A stretch of 64,000 nt of DNA. It comes from VRUE01 sp963706605. Lineage in GTDB: Bacteria > Actinomycetota > Thermoleophilia > Solirubrobacterales > 70-9. Under the pieces are notes generated by a model. It was not told where the DNA came from and made no database searches. It was given only the letters and a program-made list of their open reading frames with translations. Shown here piece by piece: positions 27,295-34,791 of this stretch. Every line of letters begins with the position of its first letter. Positions within the stretch are counted from its first letter, which is position 1. A program made the position numbers and the translations under genes. Where the stretch lies: assembly GCA_963706605.1 (NCBI GenBank), contig OY970165.1, positions 806,001 through 870,000 on the forward strand. Reading direction: 5' to 3'.

Positions 27295-29105
27295 CCGTTG
27301 TTGGCGACCCAGACCGCGTCCTCGCCCACCGCGATCGCGCCCGGGTCGGGCCCAACGGATATCGGGTCGCCTTCTGCTTCTCCGCTCTCGATCCCGATCC
27401 GGCTGACCGTGCCGTCGGCCGAGTTGGCGACCCAGACGCTTTCGGTGCCGGCGTCAATTCCCCCGGGCCGTCCGCCAACCGTGATCGGCACCCCAAACAG
27501 GACATGGGTCGCCGGGTCGACCCTGGTGACCCGATCCGAGCGGCTGTTGGCGACCCAGACCAGGCCACCACCAACCGTGATGCCGGCCGGGCCGCGACCG
27601 GCGGGAATCGGCGCGCCCGCGATCGCGGTGCCGAGATCGATGCGGCGGATGGCGCCGGTCGATGCGCTGCTGGCCCAAACCGCGCCGGCGCCGACCGCGA
27701 GGCGCAGCGGCGCAACGTGTGGCGGGATGCCCTGCTTGAAGATCCTGCCGCCGGTCGAGTTGATCGCCGTCACTCCGCCACCCGCGTCGTCGGCAACCCA
27801 GACCCTGCCGCCGCCGGCGACGATCGCGCCCGGACGGCCCCTCACGTCGATCCTGGCGGTAACCCGGCGGGTCTCGGGATCGACGCGCAGCACCTCACCG
27901 CGACGCGGGCTGGAGACCCAGACCGAGCCGCCGCCGACGGTGACGCCGGACACCCCCTTCGCAACGCTCAACGACGGTTTCACCAGACTCAGGGTGTCGG
28001 GGTCGAGCTGCTTGAGATAGCCGTCCCTGGCACTCGTCACCCAGACCGCGCCCTCACCGACCGCGAGGCGCAGCGGCGGGTGGGCGACTTCGATCGGCGC
28101 TGAGACCGAAACCCCGCCGCCGCCTAAGAAGAAGAGGTAGAGACCGACCGCGATCCCGCCGGCCGTGATCAGGCCGAGCGGCACGATGAACCAGGCGGCG
28201 AAAACCGTGGCAATCTGCCGGCGCCAGCGATACAGACCGGGCTGCAATACCTCGTCGTCGGGTTCGCGGCCGAGGCGCAACGTCGGCCGATCTGGGGCAT
28301 CGATGAGAACCTGGGTCACGGCCGGCGTCGCACCCTGGTGCTCGCGGGCGGCCTCGATCAGCTCGCCCGCCGTCGCGTAGCGCTCGCCGGACTCCTTGGC
28401 GACGGCGCGTTCGATCACCGCGTCGAGGCCCTGCGGCATCTCGGGCTCGGCGTCACCACCGGCATGGCGCGCGTATGGGACGACCCCCGTCAAGGTCTCG
28501 TAGAGGACACAACCAAGCGAGTAGACGTCGGCGGCTGGGCCGACCTTCTCTCCACGCCACTGCTCGGGCGACATGTACTCGACCGTGCCGACGATCGAGG
28601 TGCCGCTGAGCACGCCGCTGTCGCCGAGGGCCTTGGCGAGGCCGAAGTCCGAGAGATAGGCGCGATCACCCTCGAGCAGGATGTTGTGCGGCTTGACGTC
28701 GCGGTGGACGATGCCGGCGGCATGAGCCGCGTCAAGGGCATCGGCGACCTGCCCGAGCAGGTCGAGCGCCTCCTCGGGAGCCATGGGGCCGTCGGACCTG
28801 ATCCGCTTCCTCAGATCGCCGCCCTCGACCAGACGCATCGCGACGATCAGCTCGCCGTCCTCCTCGCGCGCGTCGAAGACCGGGACTACGTTCGGGTGGT
28901 CGAGCCGAGCGGCGAGCCTCGACTCGCGCAGGAAGCGGTCGCGGAACCCCTCGTCGTCGGCGAGGTGGCGGGCGATCACCTTCAGCGCGACCGGACGATC
29001 CAATGCCAGGTGGGTCGCCCGGTAGACGACCCCCATGCCGCCGCGTGCGATCAGCGCGTCGAGCCGGTAGCCGGCGAGGGTCGAGCCGATGGCGGGGTCA
29101 GCCAC
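27264..29105 (-). CDS. Membrane Ser/Thr protein kinase with extracellular beta-propeller
   Basis: A 613-aa PknB-type kinase. Residues 1-270 are the kinase: GGMGVVYRATH (Gly loop), VALKVI (Lys), HRDVKPHNILL (catalytic loop) and DFGLAKA. A single membrane helix sits near 290-315. The outside part (about 320-613) is a run of about seven GAVWVxxxxxGxVxRID repeats, a YncE/Vgb-like propeller rather than PASTA domains, so it would sense something other than muropeptides. Neighbours are a TolB-like propeller gene and an FHA-domain protein, a likely phosphothreonine reader. Confidence 0.93.
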   Translation of the reverse strand: MADPAIGSTLAGYRLDALIARGGMGVVYRATHLALDRPVALKVIARHLADDEGFRDRFLRESRLAARLDHPNVVPVFDAREEDGELIVAMRLVEGGDLRKRIRSDGPMAPEEALDLLGQVADALDAAHAAGIVHRDVKPHNILLEGDRAYLSDFGLAKALGDSGVLSGTSIVGTVEYMSPEQWRGEKVGPAADVYSLGCVLYETLTGVVPYARHAGGDAEPEMPQGLDAVIERAVAKESGERYATAGELIEAAREHQGATPAVTQVLIDAPDRPTLRLGREPDDEVLQPGLYRWRRQIATVFAAWFIVPLGLITAGGIAVGLYLFFLGGGGVSVSAPIEVAHPPLRLAVGEGAVWVTSARDGYLKQLDPDTLSLVKPSLSVAKGVSGVTVGGGSVWVSSPRRGEVLRVDPETRRVTARIDVRGRPGAIVAGGGRVWVADDAGGGVTAINSTGGRIFKQGIPPHVAPLRLAVGAGAVWASSASTGAIRRIDLGTAIAGAPIPAGRGPAGITVGGGLVWVANSRSDRVTRVDPATHVLFGVPITVGGRPGGIDAGTESVWVANSADGTVSRIGIESGEAEGDPISVGPDPGAIAVGEDAVWVANNGDGTITRIEP

Positions 29106-29152
29106 CCCGCGGTTATATCGCTGACCCAGGGCGATACCCGCAAGCCACAGGG

Positions 29153-29202
29153 CACGTGCCGGGAGTTAGAGGCCCTTATGGGGGCATAACTCCCGGCACG
29201 TC
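29153..29202. repeat. Palindromic element type B, copy 1
   Basis: A 50-bp inverted repeat with 16-bp arms: CACGTGCCGGGAGTTA on the left and TAACTCCCGGCACGTC on the right, one end base differing from perfect. The centre CCCTTATGGGGG is only partly paired. The ends match element type A (GACGTGCCGG), and the length is the same. It lies between the TolB-like gene and the kinase gene, both on the minus strand. Confidence 0.9.
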
Positions 29203-29216
29203 CTGTCGGCTCGCGA

Positions 29217-30287
29217 TCAGCTGCCGCTATGCGACACCGGCTGCCATGCGATCACCGGACCGATCACGGTGCCGTCTTTTTCGGAGGCTTCGAAGCCTTC
29301 GGCCAACTCGGTCTGGCGGCCGCCGGCGACGTCGATTGCCACCAGAGACTGCTGGTCTTCAGCCGCGACGAAGGCGGCGACCTTGCGCCCGTCGGAGGAG
29401 AAGACGCCGTTGGTCTTCGAGCCGTCGGGAAGCCGGCAGAGCTTGTGCGCGCGGCCGGGGCCGATCCGCTTCGACCAGAGGCCCTGATCGCGGCGGAACA
29501 GGAGCATGCGCCCGTTGGGGGAGACGTCTTCGACGTAGGCCGAGCCGACGCCGGCGACCAGTGGCTTCACATGCGTCCCGTTGCTGCGCATCGTGTAGAC
29601 GTCGGCGTAGGCAGCCGAGCCGTCCCCACTTTCTCCGCGACTGAAGAGGATGTCCTCGTCATCGTTGAAATAGCGCGGCGCGAACTCGTCCAGCCGTCCC
29701 GTGTGGGTCAGACGCCGCAGTTCGCTACCTGCCGGCCGGACCGAGAAGACGTCGTCGGTCGTACCGCCGCCGGTTTCGGCGACGCTGCGGACAAAGACGA
29801 TCATGCAGCCGTCGGGCGAGAACGAGGCTTCGTGGTCGTCCGCGGGCGAAGAGACAAGCACGTGTGCTGCCCCGCCTCCGACCCGGACCGTGTAGAGATC
29901 GCGCGGAGACCCTGCGGCTCCCCCACGCCTCTCGAACACCACGTATTTGCCGTTCGGAGACACGAGCGGCCGACCATCGACATCCGCACCGCTGGTCAGC
30001 GCGTGCTGTCCGGATCCGTCAGCGCGCATCGCGTAGATGTCGCCGCCGCGAACGAAGGCGATCGTCCGCCCGTCGACGGAGAAGGCGGGTTCGGTGTCGG
30101 TGGGGTCTTCGGTCAGCTGGTTCAGGTGCCCGTCGCGGACGGCGAAGAGGCCGCCTTTGGTGACGTCGCCGACAGTCGACGATTTGGAGAAGACGACGGC
30201 CCCCGTCGAGGGCGCCGCGGACGCGGCCGCCGGTACGGCGAGGCTGAGCAGGACGAGAATCGAGGTGAGTATCGATCGGTTGTGCAT
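29217..30287 (-). CDS. Secreted TolB-like (PD40) beta-propeller protein
   Basis: About 356 aa from ATG 30287, chosen because AAGGA lies six bases upstream and the signal peptide begins there (MHNRSILTSILVLLSLAVPAAASA). The mature protein has repeated WD40-like PD40 segments: DTEPAFSVDGRTIAFVRGGDIYAMRADG, DGRPLVSPNGKYVVFERR and DHEASFSPDGCMIVFVRS. It is likely a periplasmic or exported binding protein; no catalytic domain is seen. It is upstream of, and on the same strand as, the propeller kinase. Confidence 0.82.
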   Translation of the reverse strand: MHNRSILTSILVLLSLAVPAAASAAPSTGAVVFSKSSTVGDVTKGGLFAVRDGHLNQLTEDPTDTEPAFSVDGRTIAFVRGGDIYAMRADGSGQHALTSGADVDGRPLVSPNGKYVVFERRGGAAGSPRDLYTVRVGGGAAHVLVSSPADDHEASFSPDGCMIVFVRSVAETGGGTTDDVFSVRPAGSELRRLTHTGRLDEFAPRYFNDDEDILFSRGESGDGSAAYADVYTMRSNGTHVKPLVAGVGSAYVEDVSPNGRMLLFRRDQGLWSKRIGPGRAHKLCRLPDGSKTNGVFSSDGRKVAAFVAAEDQQSLVAIDVAGGRQTELAEGFEASEKDGTVIGPVIAWQPVSHSGS

Positions 30288-30397
30288 GGCTTCCTTTCGG
30301 TGGTGAACTTGCCCCACCGATGCTCGGACTCGCGGCCGTACCCGCCAACGACAGACGCGGCGCCAACCGAGACACGTTTGGCCCGGCCCGCGCCAAG

Positions 30398-30442
30398 CGA
30401 GTTCGCACTTATCCGCCTATGAGACGGATAAGTGCGAACTCG
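30398..30442. repeat. Palindromic element type C, copy 2
   Basis: A 45-bp inverted repeat with perfect 18-bp arms: CGAGTTCGCACTTATCCG and its complement, loop CCTATGAGA. It is the same length as, and clearly related to, the in-gene element at 9611-9655. It lies in the 166-bp gap between the FHA gene stop and the TolB-like gene start; as a hairpin it could also act as a terminator, though no T-run follows. Confidence 0.92.
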
Positions 30443-30453
30443 GGGCGGGGTGG

Positions 30454-31038
30454 CTAGGGGGCGCGGTCGAGGCCGAGCTCTATGACGCGGGCGGCGATCA
30501 GGCGAGGGCGCTCGCGGCCGGCGTCGCCCAAGACATCGAGCTTCGCGGCAAGGGCGTCGAGGCGGCGCTGCGCGGTGCGCTCGCTGACGTGGAGCGCCTC
30601 GGCCAGCTCAGCGCGAGTTGCGGGACGACCGGCGAAGGCGCCCTCGCTGCGGTAGGGGGCGACGAGGGCGGCGGCAGTGGCCCGCTCCTCCTCGCTCAGC
30701 GCGACGGAAGGGGCCGAAGCCGGCACGGTCGCGCCGCCGCGACCCGGCATGGCGTCTGAGACTTCGAGCCGGTGAGCGCCGACGGTCAGCGTGTCGCCGT
30801 CTCGAAGGCGGCGAGGACGGTCGAGTGGCTCGCCGTTCAGCGCGGTGCCGTTACGGCTGTCGAGGTCCGTCGCCATCAGGACGCCTCCCCGACTCTCGAT
30901 CTCGAGGTGGTTCCAGGAGACCGCCTCGTCGTCGATGCAGACGTCGGCTTCAGGGTCGCGGCCGACCACGGTGCGCTCGACCAGCGGAAACGAGCGCGGC
31001 TCACCGCCCTTCCCGGTCAACCAGATTCGCGCGTCCAT
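30454..31038 (-). CDS. FHA-domain protein with C-terminal helix-turn-helix
   Basis: A 194-aa protein from ATG 31038; the frame stays open far upstream over rpiA, but the FHA fold starts at this Met. The FHA signature is complete: VVGRDPEADVCIDDEAVSWNHLEIE and DLDSRNGTALNGE. Residues about 110-194 form a helical domain with TRAELAEALHVSERTAQRRLDALAAKL, a helix-turn-helix. It would bind phosphothreonine peptides, plausibly made by the PknB-type kinase 1.3 kb away, and may pass the signal to DNA. Divergent from rpiA. Confidence 0.85.
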   Translation of the reverse strand: MDARIWLTGKGGEPRSFPLVERTVVGRDPEADVCIDDEAVSWNHLEIESRGGVLMATDLDSRNGTALNGEPLDRPRRLRDGDTLTVGAHRLEVSDAMPGRGGATVPASAPSVALSEEERATAAALVAPYRSEGAFAGRPATRAELAEALHVSERTAQRRLDALAAKLDVLGDAGRERPRLIAARVIELGLDRAP

Positions 31039-31062
31039 CAGAGCGCATGATCCCAAGCCATG

Positions 31063-31112
31063 GACGTGCCGGGAGTTAAAGGTCCTTATGGGGGCATAAC
31101 TCCCGGCACGTC
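31063..31112. repeat. Palindromic element type B, copy 2
   Basis: A 50-bp inverted repeat with 16-bp arms starting GACGTGCCGGGAGTTA. It is extended by five further paired bases on each side (CCATG/CATGG, 31058-31117). It matches the element at 29153-29202 at all but three positions, two of them in the core. It fills most of the gap between the divergent FHA and rpiA genes, so it must sit in or beside their promoters. Confidence 0.92.
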
Positions 31113-31140
31113 CATGGCGGCGGGGTAGAGTGCGGCGCCC

Positions 31141-31788
31141 GTGGGGGCTGACGACGAGAAGCGGATCGCGGCCGAAGCGGCGGCGGAGCTGGTTGAGGAC
31201 GGGATGACGGTCGGCCTTGGCACCGGCTCGACCGTGGCCCACCTGTTGCCGGCGATCGCCCGCCGTGGGCTGACCGGGATCCGCTGCGTCGCGACCTCTG
31301 TCGCCACCGAGCAGCAGGCGCGCGGCCTGGGCATCCCGGTCGAGGAGTTCAGTGAGCTGGAGCGACTCGACATCGCAATCGACGGCACCGACCAGGTGAC
31401 CCCCGACGGCTGGCTGGTCAAGGGTGGCGGCGGCGCGCACCAGCGCGAGAAGATCGTCGCCGCGGCGGCCGAGCGCTTCGTCGTGGTCGCGGATTCGAGC
31501 AAGCCGGTCGACTCGCTCGCGCCTCCGGTCCCGCTGGAGCTGCTCGCCTACGGCCTGCGCTCGACCCTGGCCCGGCTGGGCGACGAGGTGGAGCTACGCG
31601 ACGTGCCCCACAGCCCCGACGGCGGCGCGATCGCCGACTACCGCGGTGCAATCGGCGACCCGGTGGCGCTCTCCGCCCGGCTCGAATCGGATCCCGGGGT
31701 CTCCTCTCATGGCCTCTTCCCGCCGGATATGGTGAGCGAAGTCCTGATCGGTGCGGGAGCCACCGTGGACCGCTTGACGATCCCCTGA
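31141..31788 (+). CDS. rpiA: Ribose-5-phosphate isomerase A
   Basis: A 215-aa enzyme from GTG 31141. It interconverts ribose-5-P and ribulose-5-P. The family motifs GLGTGSTVAHLL, AIDGTDQV and KGGGGAHQREKIVA are intact, covering the phosphate loop and the catalytic Asp/Lys/Glu. With zwf, gnd, pgl, tkt and tal in the same 15 kb it completes most of the pentose phosphate pathway; only rpe is not seen. Confidence 0.95.
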   Translation: MGADDEKRIAAEAAAELVEDGMTVGLGTGSTVAHLLPAIARRGLTGIRCVATSVATEQQARGLGIPVEEFSELERLDIAIDGTDQVTPDGWLVKGGGGAHQREKIVAAAAERFVVVADSSKPVDSLAPPVPLELLAYGLRSTLARLGDEVELRDVPHSPDGGAIADYRGAIGDPVALSARLESDPGVSSHGLFPPDMVSEVLIGAGATVDRLTIP

Positions 31789-31804
31789 ACTCGAGGAGGC
31801 CCCG

Positions 31805-33169
31805 ATGACTGACTTCACCGGACTGGCGATCGCCGGCCGAGTAGCGACCCCGAACGATTCCGACTGGGACCAGGCGCGGGTTGCCTGGAACCTGGCCGCC
31901 GACCAGCAACCGGCCGCAGTGGCCTTCGCCGAGAGCGCTGACGACGTCGCCGCAACGGTTCGCTTCGCTGCGCAAAATGGCCTCAGGGTCGCCGGCCAGG
32001 GGACCGGCCACGGCGCCGTCGCCCTCCCCCCTCTCGACGAAACGGTGCTGATCAAGACCGAGCGGATGCGCGGGATCGAGATCGACCCCGATGCCCAGAC
32101 GGGGAGAGTCGAGGCCGGTGTGCTGGTGCTGGAGCTGAGTGAAGCCGCGCAAAAGCACGGGCTCTGCTCGATGCCCGGCTCCGCTCCCGACGTGGGCGTG
32201 GTCGGCTACACCCTCGGGGGCGGCCTGAGCTGGCTCGGCCGCCGCCACGGGTTTGCCTGCAACCGCGTCAGGGCGATCGAGCTGGTCACCGCCGAGGGGG
32301 AGGCTCGGACGGTCGACGCCGAGAACGACGCCGACCTCTACTGGGCACTGCGCGGCGGCGGGGGCGACTACGCGATCGTCACCGCCCTGCACCTCGACCT
32401 GCTGCCGATCAGCGAGATCTACGCCGGCGCCCTGCTCTTCCCCGCCGAGGTCGGTGCCGAGGCCGTACGCATCTACCGCGACTGGGCGGCGACCGCTCCC
32501 GAGGAGATCACCTCGATAGTCCGATTCCTGCGCCCGCCACCCGTTCCCGACGTCCCCGAGCAGCTCCGCAACGTCCCACTGCTGACGATCGATGCCGCCT
32601 GCATCGGCACTCAGGCGGAGGGGGAAGCGGCAATCGCCCCCCTGCGCGAGATCGGCGAGCCGATCATGGACACCTTCGCCCAGATTCCCGCCGAGGGGCT
32701 TTGCCGGATCCACATGGACCCCGAGCAGCCCGTTCCGGGGCTCGGCCACCACAGGCCGATCCGCGACCTGCCGGACGAGGCGATCGACGCCTTCGTCGAG
32801 CTTGCGGGGCCCGACGCCGGCTCGCCACTGCTGCTCGCCGAGCTTCGCCATCTCGGTGGGGCCCTGGAACGGCCCGCCGAAAACGGCGGCGCCCTCTCCA
32901 AGCTCGACGCAGGCTTCGTCATGTTCAGCGTCGGCCTGCCGATGACGCCGGAGCTGGGTCAGGCGATCGAGGCGCACCTCGATCGCCTCCACGAGGGGAT
33001 GAGCCCCTGGGCCGCCGACGGCGGCTACTTCAACTTCGCCGAGCGTCCCTGCGACGCCGACGCGATCCTGCCGCCAGACGTCTGCGCCCAGCTCGCTGAG
33101 GTGAAGCAACAGTGGGACCCGGACTGCCGAATCGTCTCCAACCACGCGGTCGTCGCAGCACCCGCCTGA
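31805..33169 (+). CDS. FAD-linked oxidoreductase (berberine-bridge-enzyme-like)
   Basis: A 454-aa PCMH-type FAD oxidase, 16 bp after rpiA, with AGGAGG seven bases before ATG. The N-terminal FAD-binding domain has AESADDVAATVRFAAQNGLRVAGQGTGHG (His is the usual covalent FAD site) and DVGVVGYTLGGGLSWLGRRHG. The C-terminal BBE segment is NFAERPCDAD. The second FAD-linking Cys of bicovalent members is not evident, so a single link is likely. Substrate unknown; it probably oxidises an alcohol or sugar with O2. Confidence 0.88.
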   Translation: MTDFTGLAIAGRVATPNDSDWDQARVAWNLAADQQPAAVAFAESADDVAATVRFAAQNGLRVAGQGTGHGAVALPPLDETVLIKTERMRGIEIDPDAQTGRVEAGVLVLELSEAAQKHGLCSMPGSAPDVGVVGYTLGGGLSWLGRRHGFACNRVRAIELVTAEGEARTVDAENDADLYWALRGGGGDYAIVTALHLDLLPISEIYAGALLFPAEVGAEAVRIYRDWAATAPEEITSIVRFLRPPPVPDVPEQLRNVPLLTIDAACIGTQAEGEAAIAPLREIGEPIMDTFAQIPAEGLCRIHMDPEQPVPGLGHHRPIRDLPDEAIDAFVELAGPDAGSPLLLAELRHLGGALERPAENGGALSKLDAGFVMFSVGLPMTPELGQAIEAHLDRLHEGMSPWAADGGYFNFAERPCDADAILPPDVCAQLAEVKQQWDPDCRIVSNHAVVAAPA

Positions 33170-33185
33170 TCGCGCTCGCGGAGAT

Positions 33186-33725
33186 CTAAACCGGGAGAAG
33201 CGTTTCGAGGCGCCTGCACGCCGGATCGTCCTCGCCCAGGAGATCGGCGATCGTGGCAACGGCCGCTTCGATGTCCTCCGGCGTGGCCACGGCGATCGCC
33301 TCGATGTCGGCCCAGTCCTTGGTGCGATCGAAAAACGACTTGAAGATGGTCAGCGAGGCGCAATCGAGAACGGGGATTTCGCGGCCCGCAAGCGGCACCC
33401 AGACGACACCGGCGGCCACGGCCTCGTGGAGGGGAAGGTTGTTGAGAAAGACGTCAACCGGCGTGTCATCCCACCAGAGGCGCGCCTGCCCGGCGCGGGC
33501 AACGGTCGCGACGTCCTCGGCGCTTACTCCCACCCCATCCGGGAGGCTTCCCAGAATGGCCTCGGCCCGCGACGCGTCCGCGAAGATGTTGACGTCAAGG
33601 TCGCGAGTGCCGCGCGGCTCCTCGATGCAATAGGCGAGAGCGATCGCGCCCCCGAAGGCATGCGGGAGACCGGCCTCCGTCAACGAGTCGTGGATCGCGA
33701 AGAGCCTTTCGACGAGCTCGCTCAT
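33186..33725 (-). CDS. Nucleotidyltransferase-fold protein (DUF6036/AbiEii-like), toxin candidate
   Basis: A 179-aa protein with a minimal polymerase-beta nucleotidyltransferase core: FGGAIALAY then RGTRDLDVNIFAD, where the DxD (DLDV) would hold Mg, and WWDDTPVDVFLNN as the third acidic strand. C-terminal helices complete the fold. It overlaps the stop of the upstream XRE gene by 4 bp. The XRE + NTase order is the one found in type IV-like and MenT-like toxin-antitoxin modules, so it may transfer nucleotides to tRNA or protein. Activity is inferred. Confidence 0.72.
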   Translation of the reverse strand: MSELVERLFAIHDSLTEAGLPHAFGGAIALAYCIEEPRGTRDLDVNIFADASRAEAILGSLPDGVGVSAEDVATVARAGQARLWWDDTPVDVFLNNLPLHEAVAAGVVWVPLAGREIPVLDCASLTIFKSFFDRTKDWADIEAIAVATPEDIEAAVATIADLLGEDDPACRRLETLLPV

Positions 33726-34087
33726 CCGGCCGACCCCTGCCCGCCGAGCCGGTCCTGCAGGCGCGGGTAGTCGAGCTCGGGACGAGGCCGAAACGGCAGT
33801 GCCTCGGCAAGCTCCAGAACCTGGACGAGGATCCGACCTGCTCGCTCCGGGTCCACCGGGGGCTTGCGCGGCGCCAGCCCGAACTCGAAGCCGCCCGCCG
33901 CGGCCAACCGGGCGAGCACGTCGGCGCCGGGCTCGCGATGGCCCCGTAGGTAGACGTTGACGACGGATCGGGGCATTCCCGCTCGACGGGCGAGCTCCGC
34001 CTGACTGAGGCCGCTGCGGCGGCGGATCTCATCGACCAGCGACGCGGCGGGTGCGGTAGCCATCGAACGCGGAGCCTCGGTGCTCAT
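33722..34087 (-). CDS. XRE-family regulator, antitoxin candidate
   Basis: A 121-aa protein with an N-terminal helix-turn-helix (VDEIRRRSGLSQAELARRAGMPRSVVNVYLRGHREPG) and a C-terminal helical tail likely to hold its partner. ATG 34087 is preceded directly by TATAAA, so either translation is leaderless or the real start is ATG 34063 (MATAPAAS). A perfect 18-bp palindrome at 34096-34113 covers the promoter and fits autorepression. It overlaps the nucleotidyltransferase gene by 4 bp, the usual antitoxin-first order. Confidence 0.75.
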   Translation of the reverse strand: MSTEAPRSMATAPAASLVDEIRRRSGLSQAELARRAGMPRSVVNVYLRGHREPGADVLARLAAAGGFEFGLAPRKPPVDPERAGRILVQVLELAEALPFRPRPELDYPRLQDRLGGQGSAG

Positions 34088-34095
34088 TTTTATAT

Positions 34096-34113
34096 GTTAG
34101 CGAATTCGCTAAC
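34096..34113. promoter_or_regulatory. 18-bp operator palindrome before the XRE/NTase pair
   Basis: GTTAGCGAATTCGCTAAC is a perfect palindrome in the 29-bp gap between the pgl stop and the XRE ATG. It sits just upstream of a TATAAA -10-like box (minus strand) that almost touches the ATG. The position across the -10/-35 spacer is that of a self-repression operator for an antitoxin. Confidence 0.75.
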
Positions 34114-34116
34114 GAT

Positions 34117-34791
34117 TCACGAAGCGCCCGCCGCAGCCTCGTCGGCGATGATGACCATCTCGTCGTTCTCGACCAGGCTGGCCGGGATCGAGGTGTCACC
34201 GGCAAGCAGCTTGGCCAACGGCTCGCGCTTCTCGGCGCCGGTCACCAGCCAGACGATGCGGCGGGCCGCGGCAAGCGCCGGATAGGTGAGCGTCATGCGG
34301 CGGTGACCCTGATAGGGGCCACCGGTCAGGTAGACGCGGTAGTCGGTTACTTCCAGAATCGAATCGCGGGGAACCAAGGACGCGGTATGGCCGTCGGGGC
34401 CGAGGCCGAGGTGGACGAGGTCGAGGTTCTGCGGCAACTGGTCTTCGTATTGGAGAGCTGCGATCTCGAGGTCGCGCTGGGTGACCGGCATCGGCCGCAG
34501 CGCCGCCTGGTGGTCGAGCGAGAGGCCGAGCACGAGGTGGGTCAGGTTGCGCTCCTCGCTGCCGGGCGAGGCGATCCGCTCGTCGACCTGGAACAGCTCG
34601 GCCTGCTCCCAGGGCATCTCCTCCAGGTCGCTGAGCATCGCCAGCATCGCCCAGGGAGTGCGGCCGCCGCTCATTGCAAAAGCGAAGGAGCCGCGATCCT
34701 CGACCGCGCCCCGGCCCACCTCGGCGATCAGCTCGGCCCCCCGCCGCGCCGCCGCCTTCTCGTCGGCGACGACCTCGAGCTGGGGGGTCAA
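34117..34791 (-). CDS. pgl: 6-phosphogluconolactonase
   Basis: A 224-aa NagB/DevB-type lactonase from TTG 34791, which overlaps the gnd stop (TTGA). Motifs are MSGGRTP (phosphate loop), QVDERIASPGSEERN and HLGLGPDGHTASLVP, including the catalytic His. It hydrolyses 6-phosphogluconolactone, the product of Zwf encoded divergently 1.1 kb away and the precursor of the Gnd substrate encoded next door. Confidence 0.93.
   Translation of the reverse strand: MTPQLEVVADEKAAARRGAELIAEVGRGAVEDRGSFAFAMSGGRTPWAMLAMLSDLEEMPWEQAELFQVDERIASPGSEERNLTHLVLGLSLDHQAALRPMPVTQRDLEIAALQYEDQLPQNLDLVHLGLGPDGHTASLVPRDSILEVTDYRVYLTGGPYQGHRRMTLTYPALAAARRIVWLVTGAEKREPLAKLLAGDTSIPASLVENDEMVIIADEAAAGAS

Noticed and set aside
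30454..31440. Extended 328-aa version of the FHA protein
   Set aside because: The extra N-terminus would be the antisense of rpiA and of the palindromic element; the FHA domain begins at ATG 31038.
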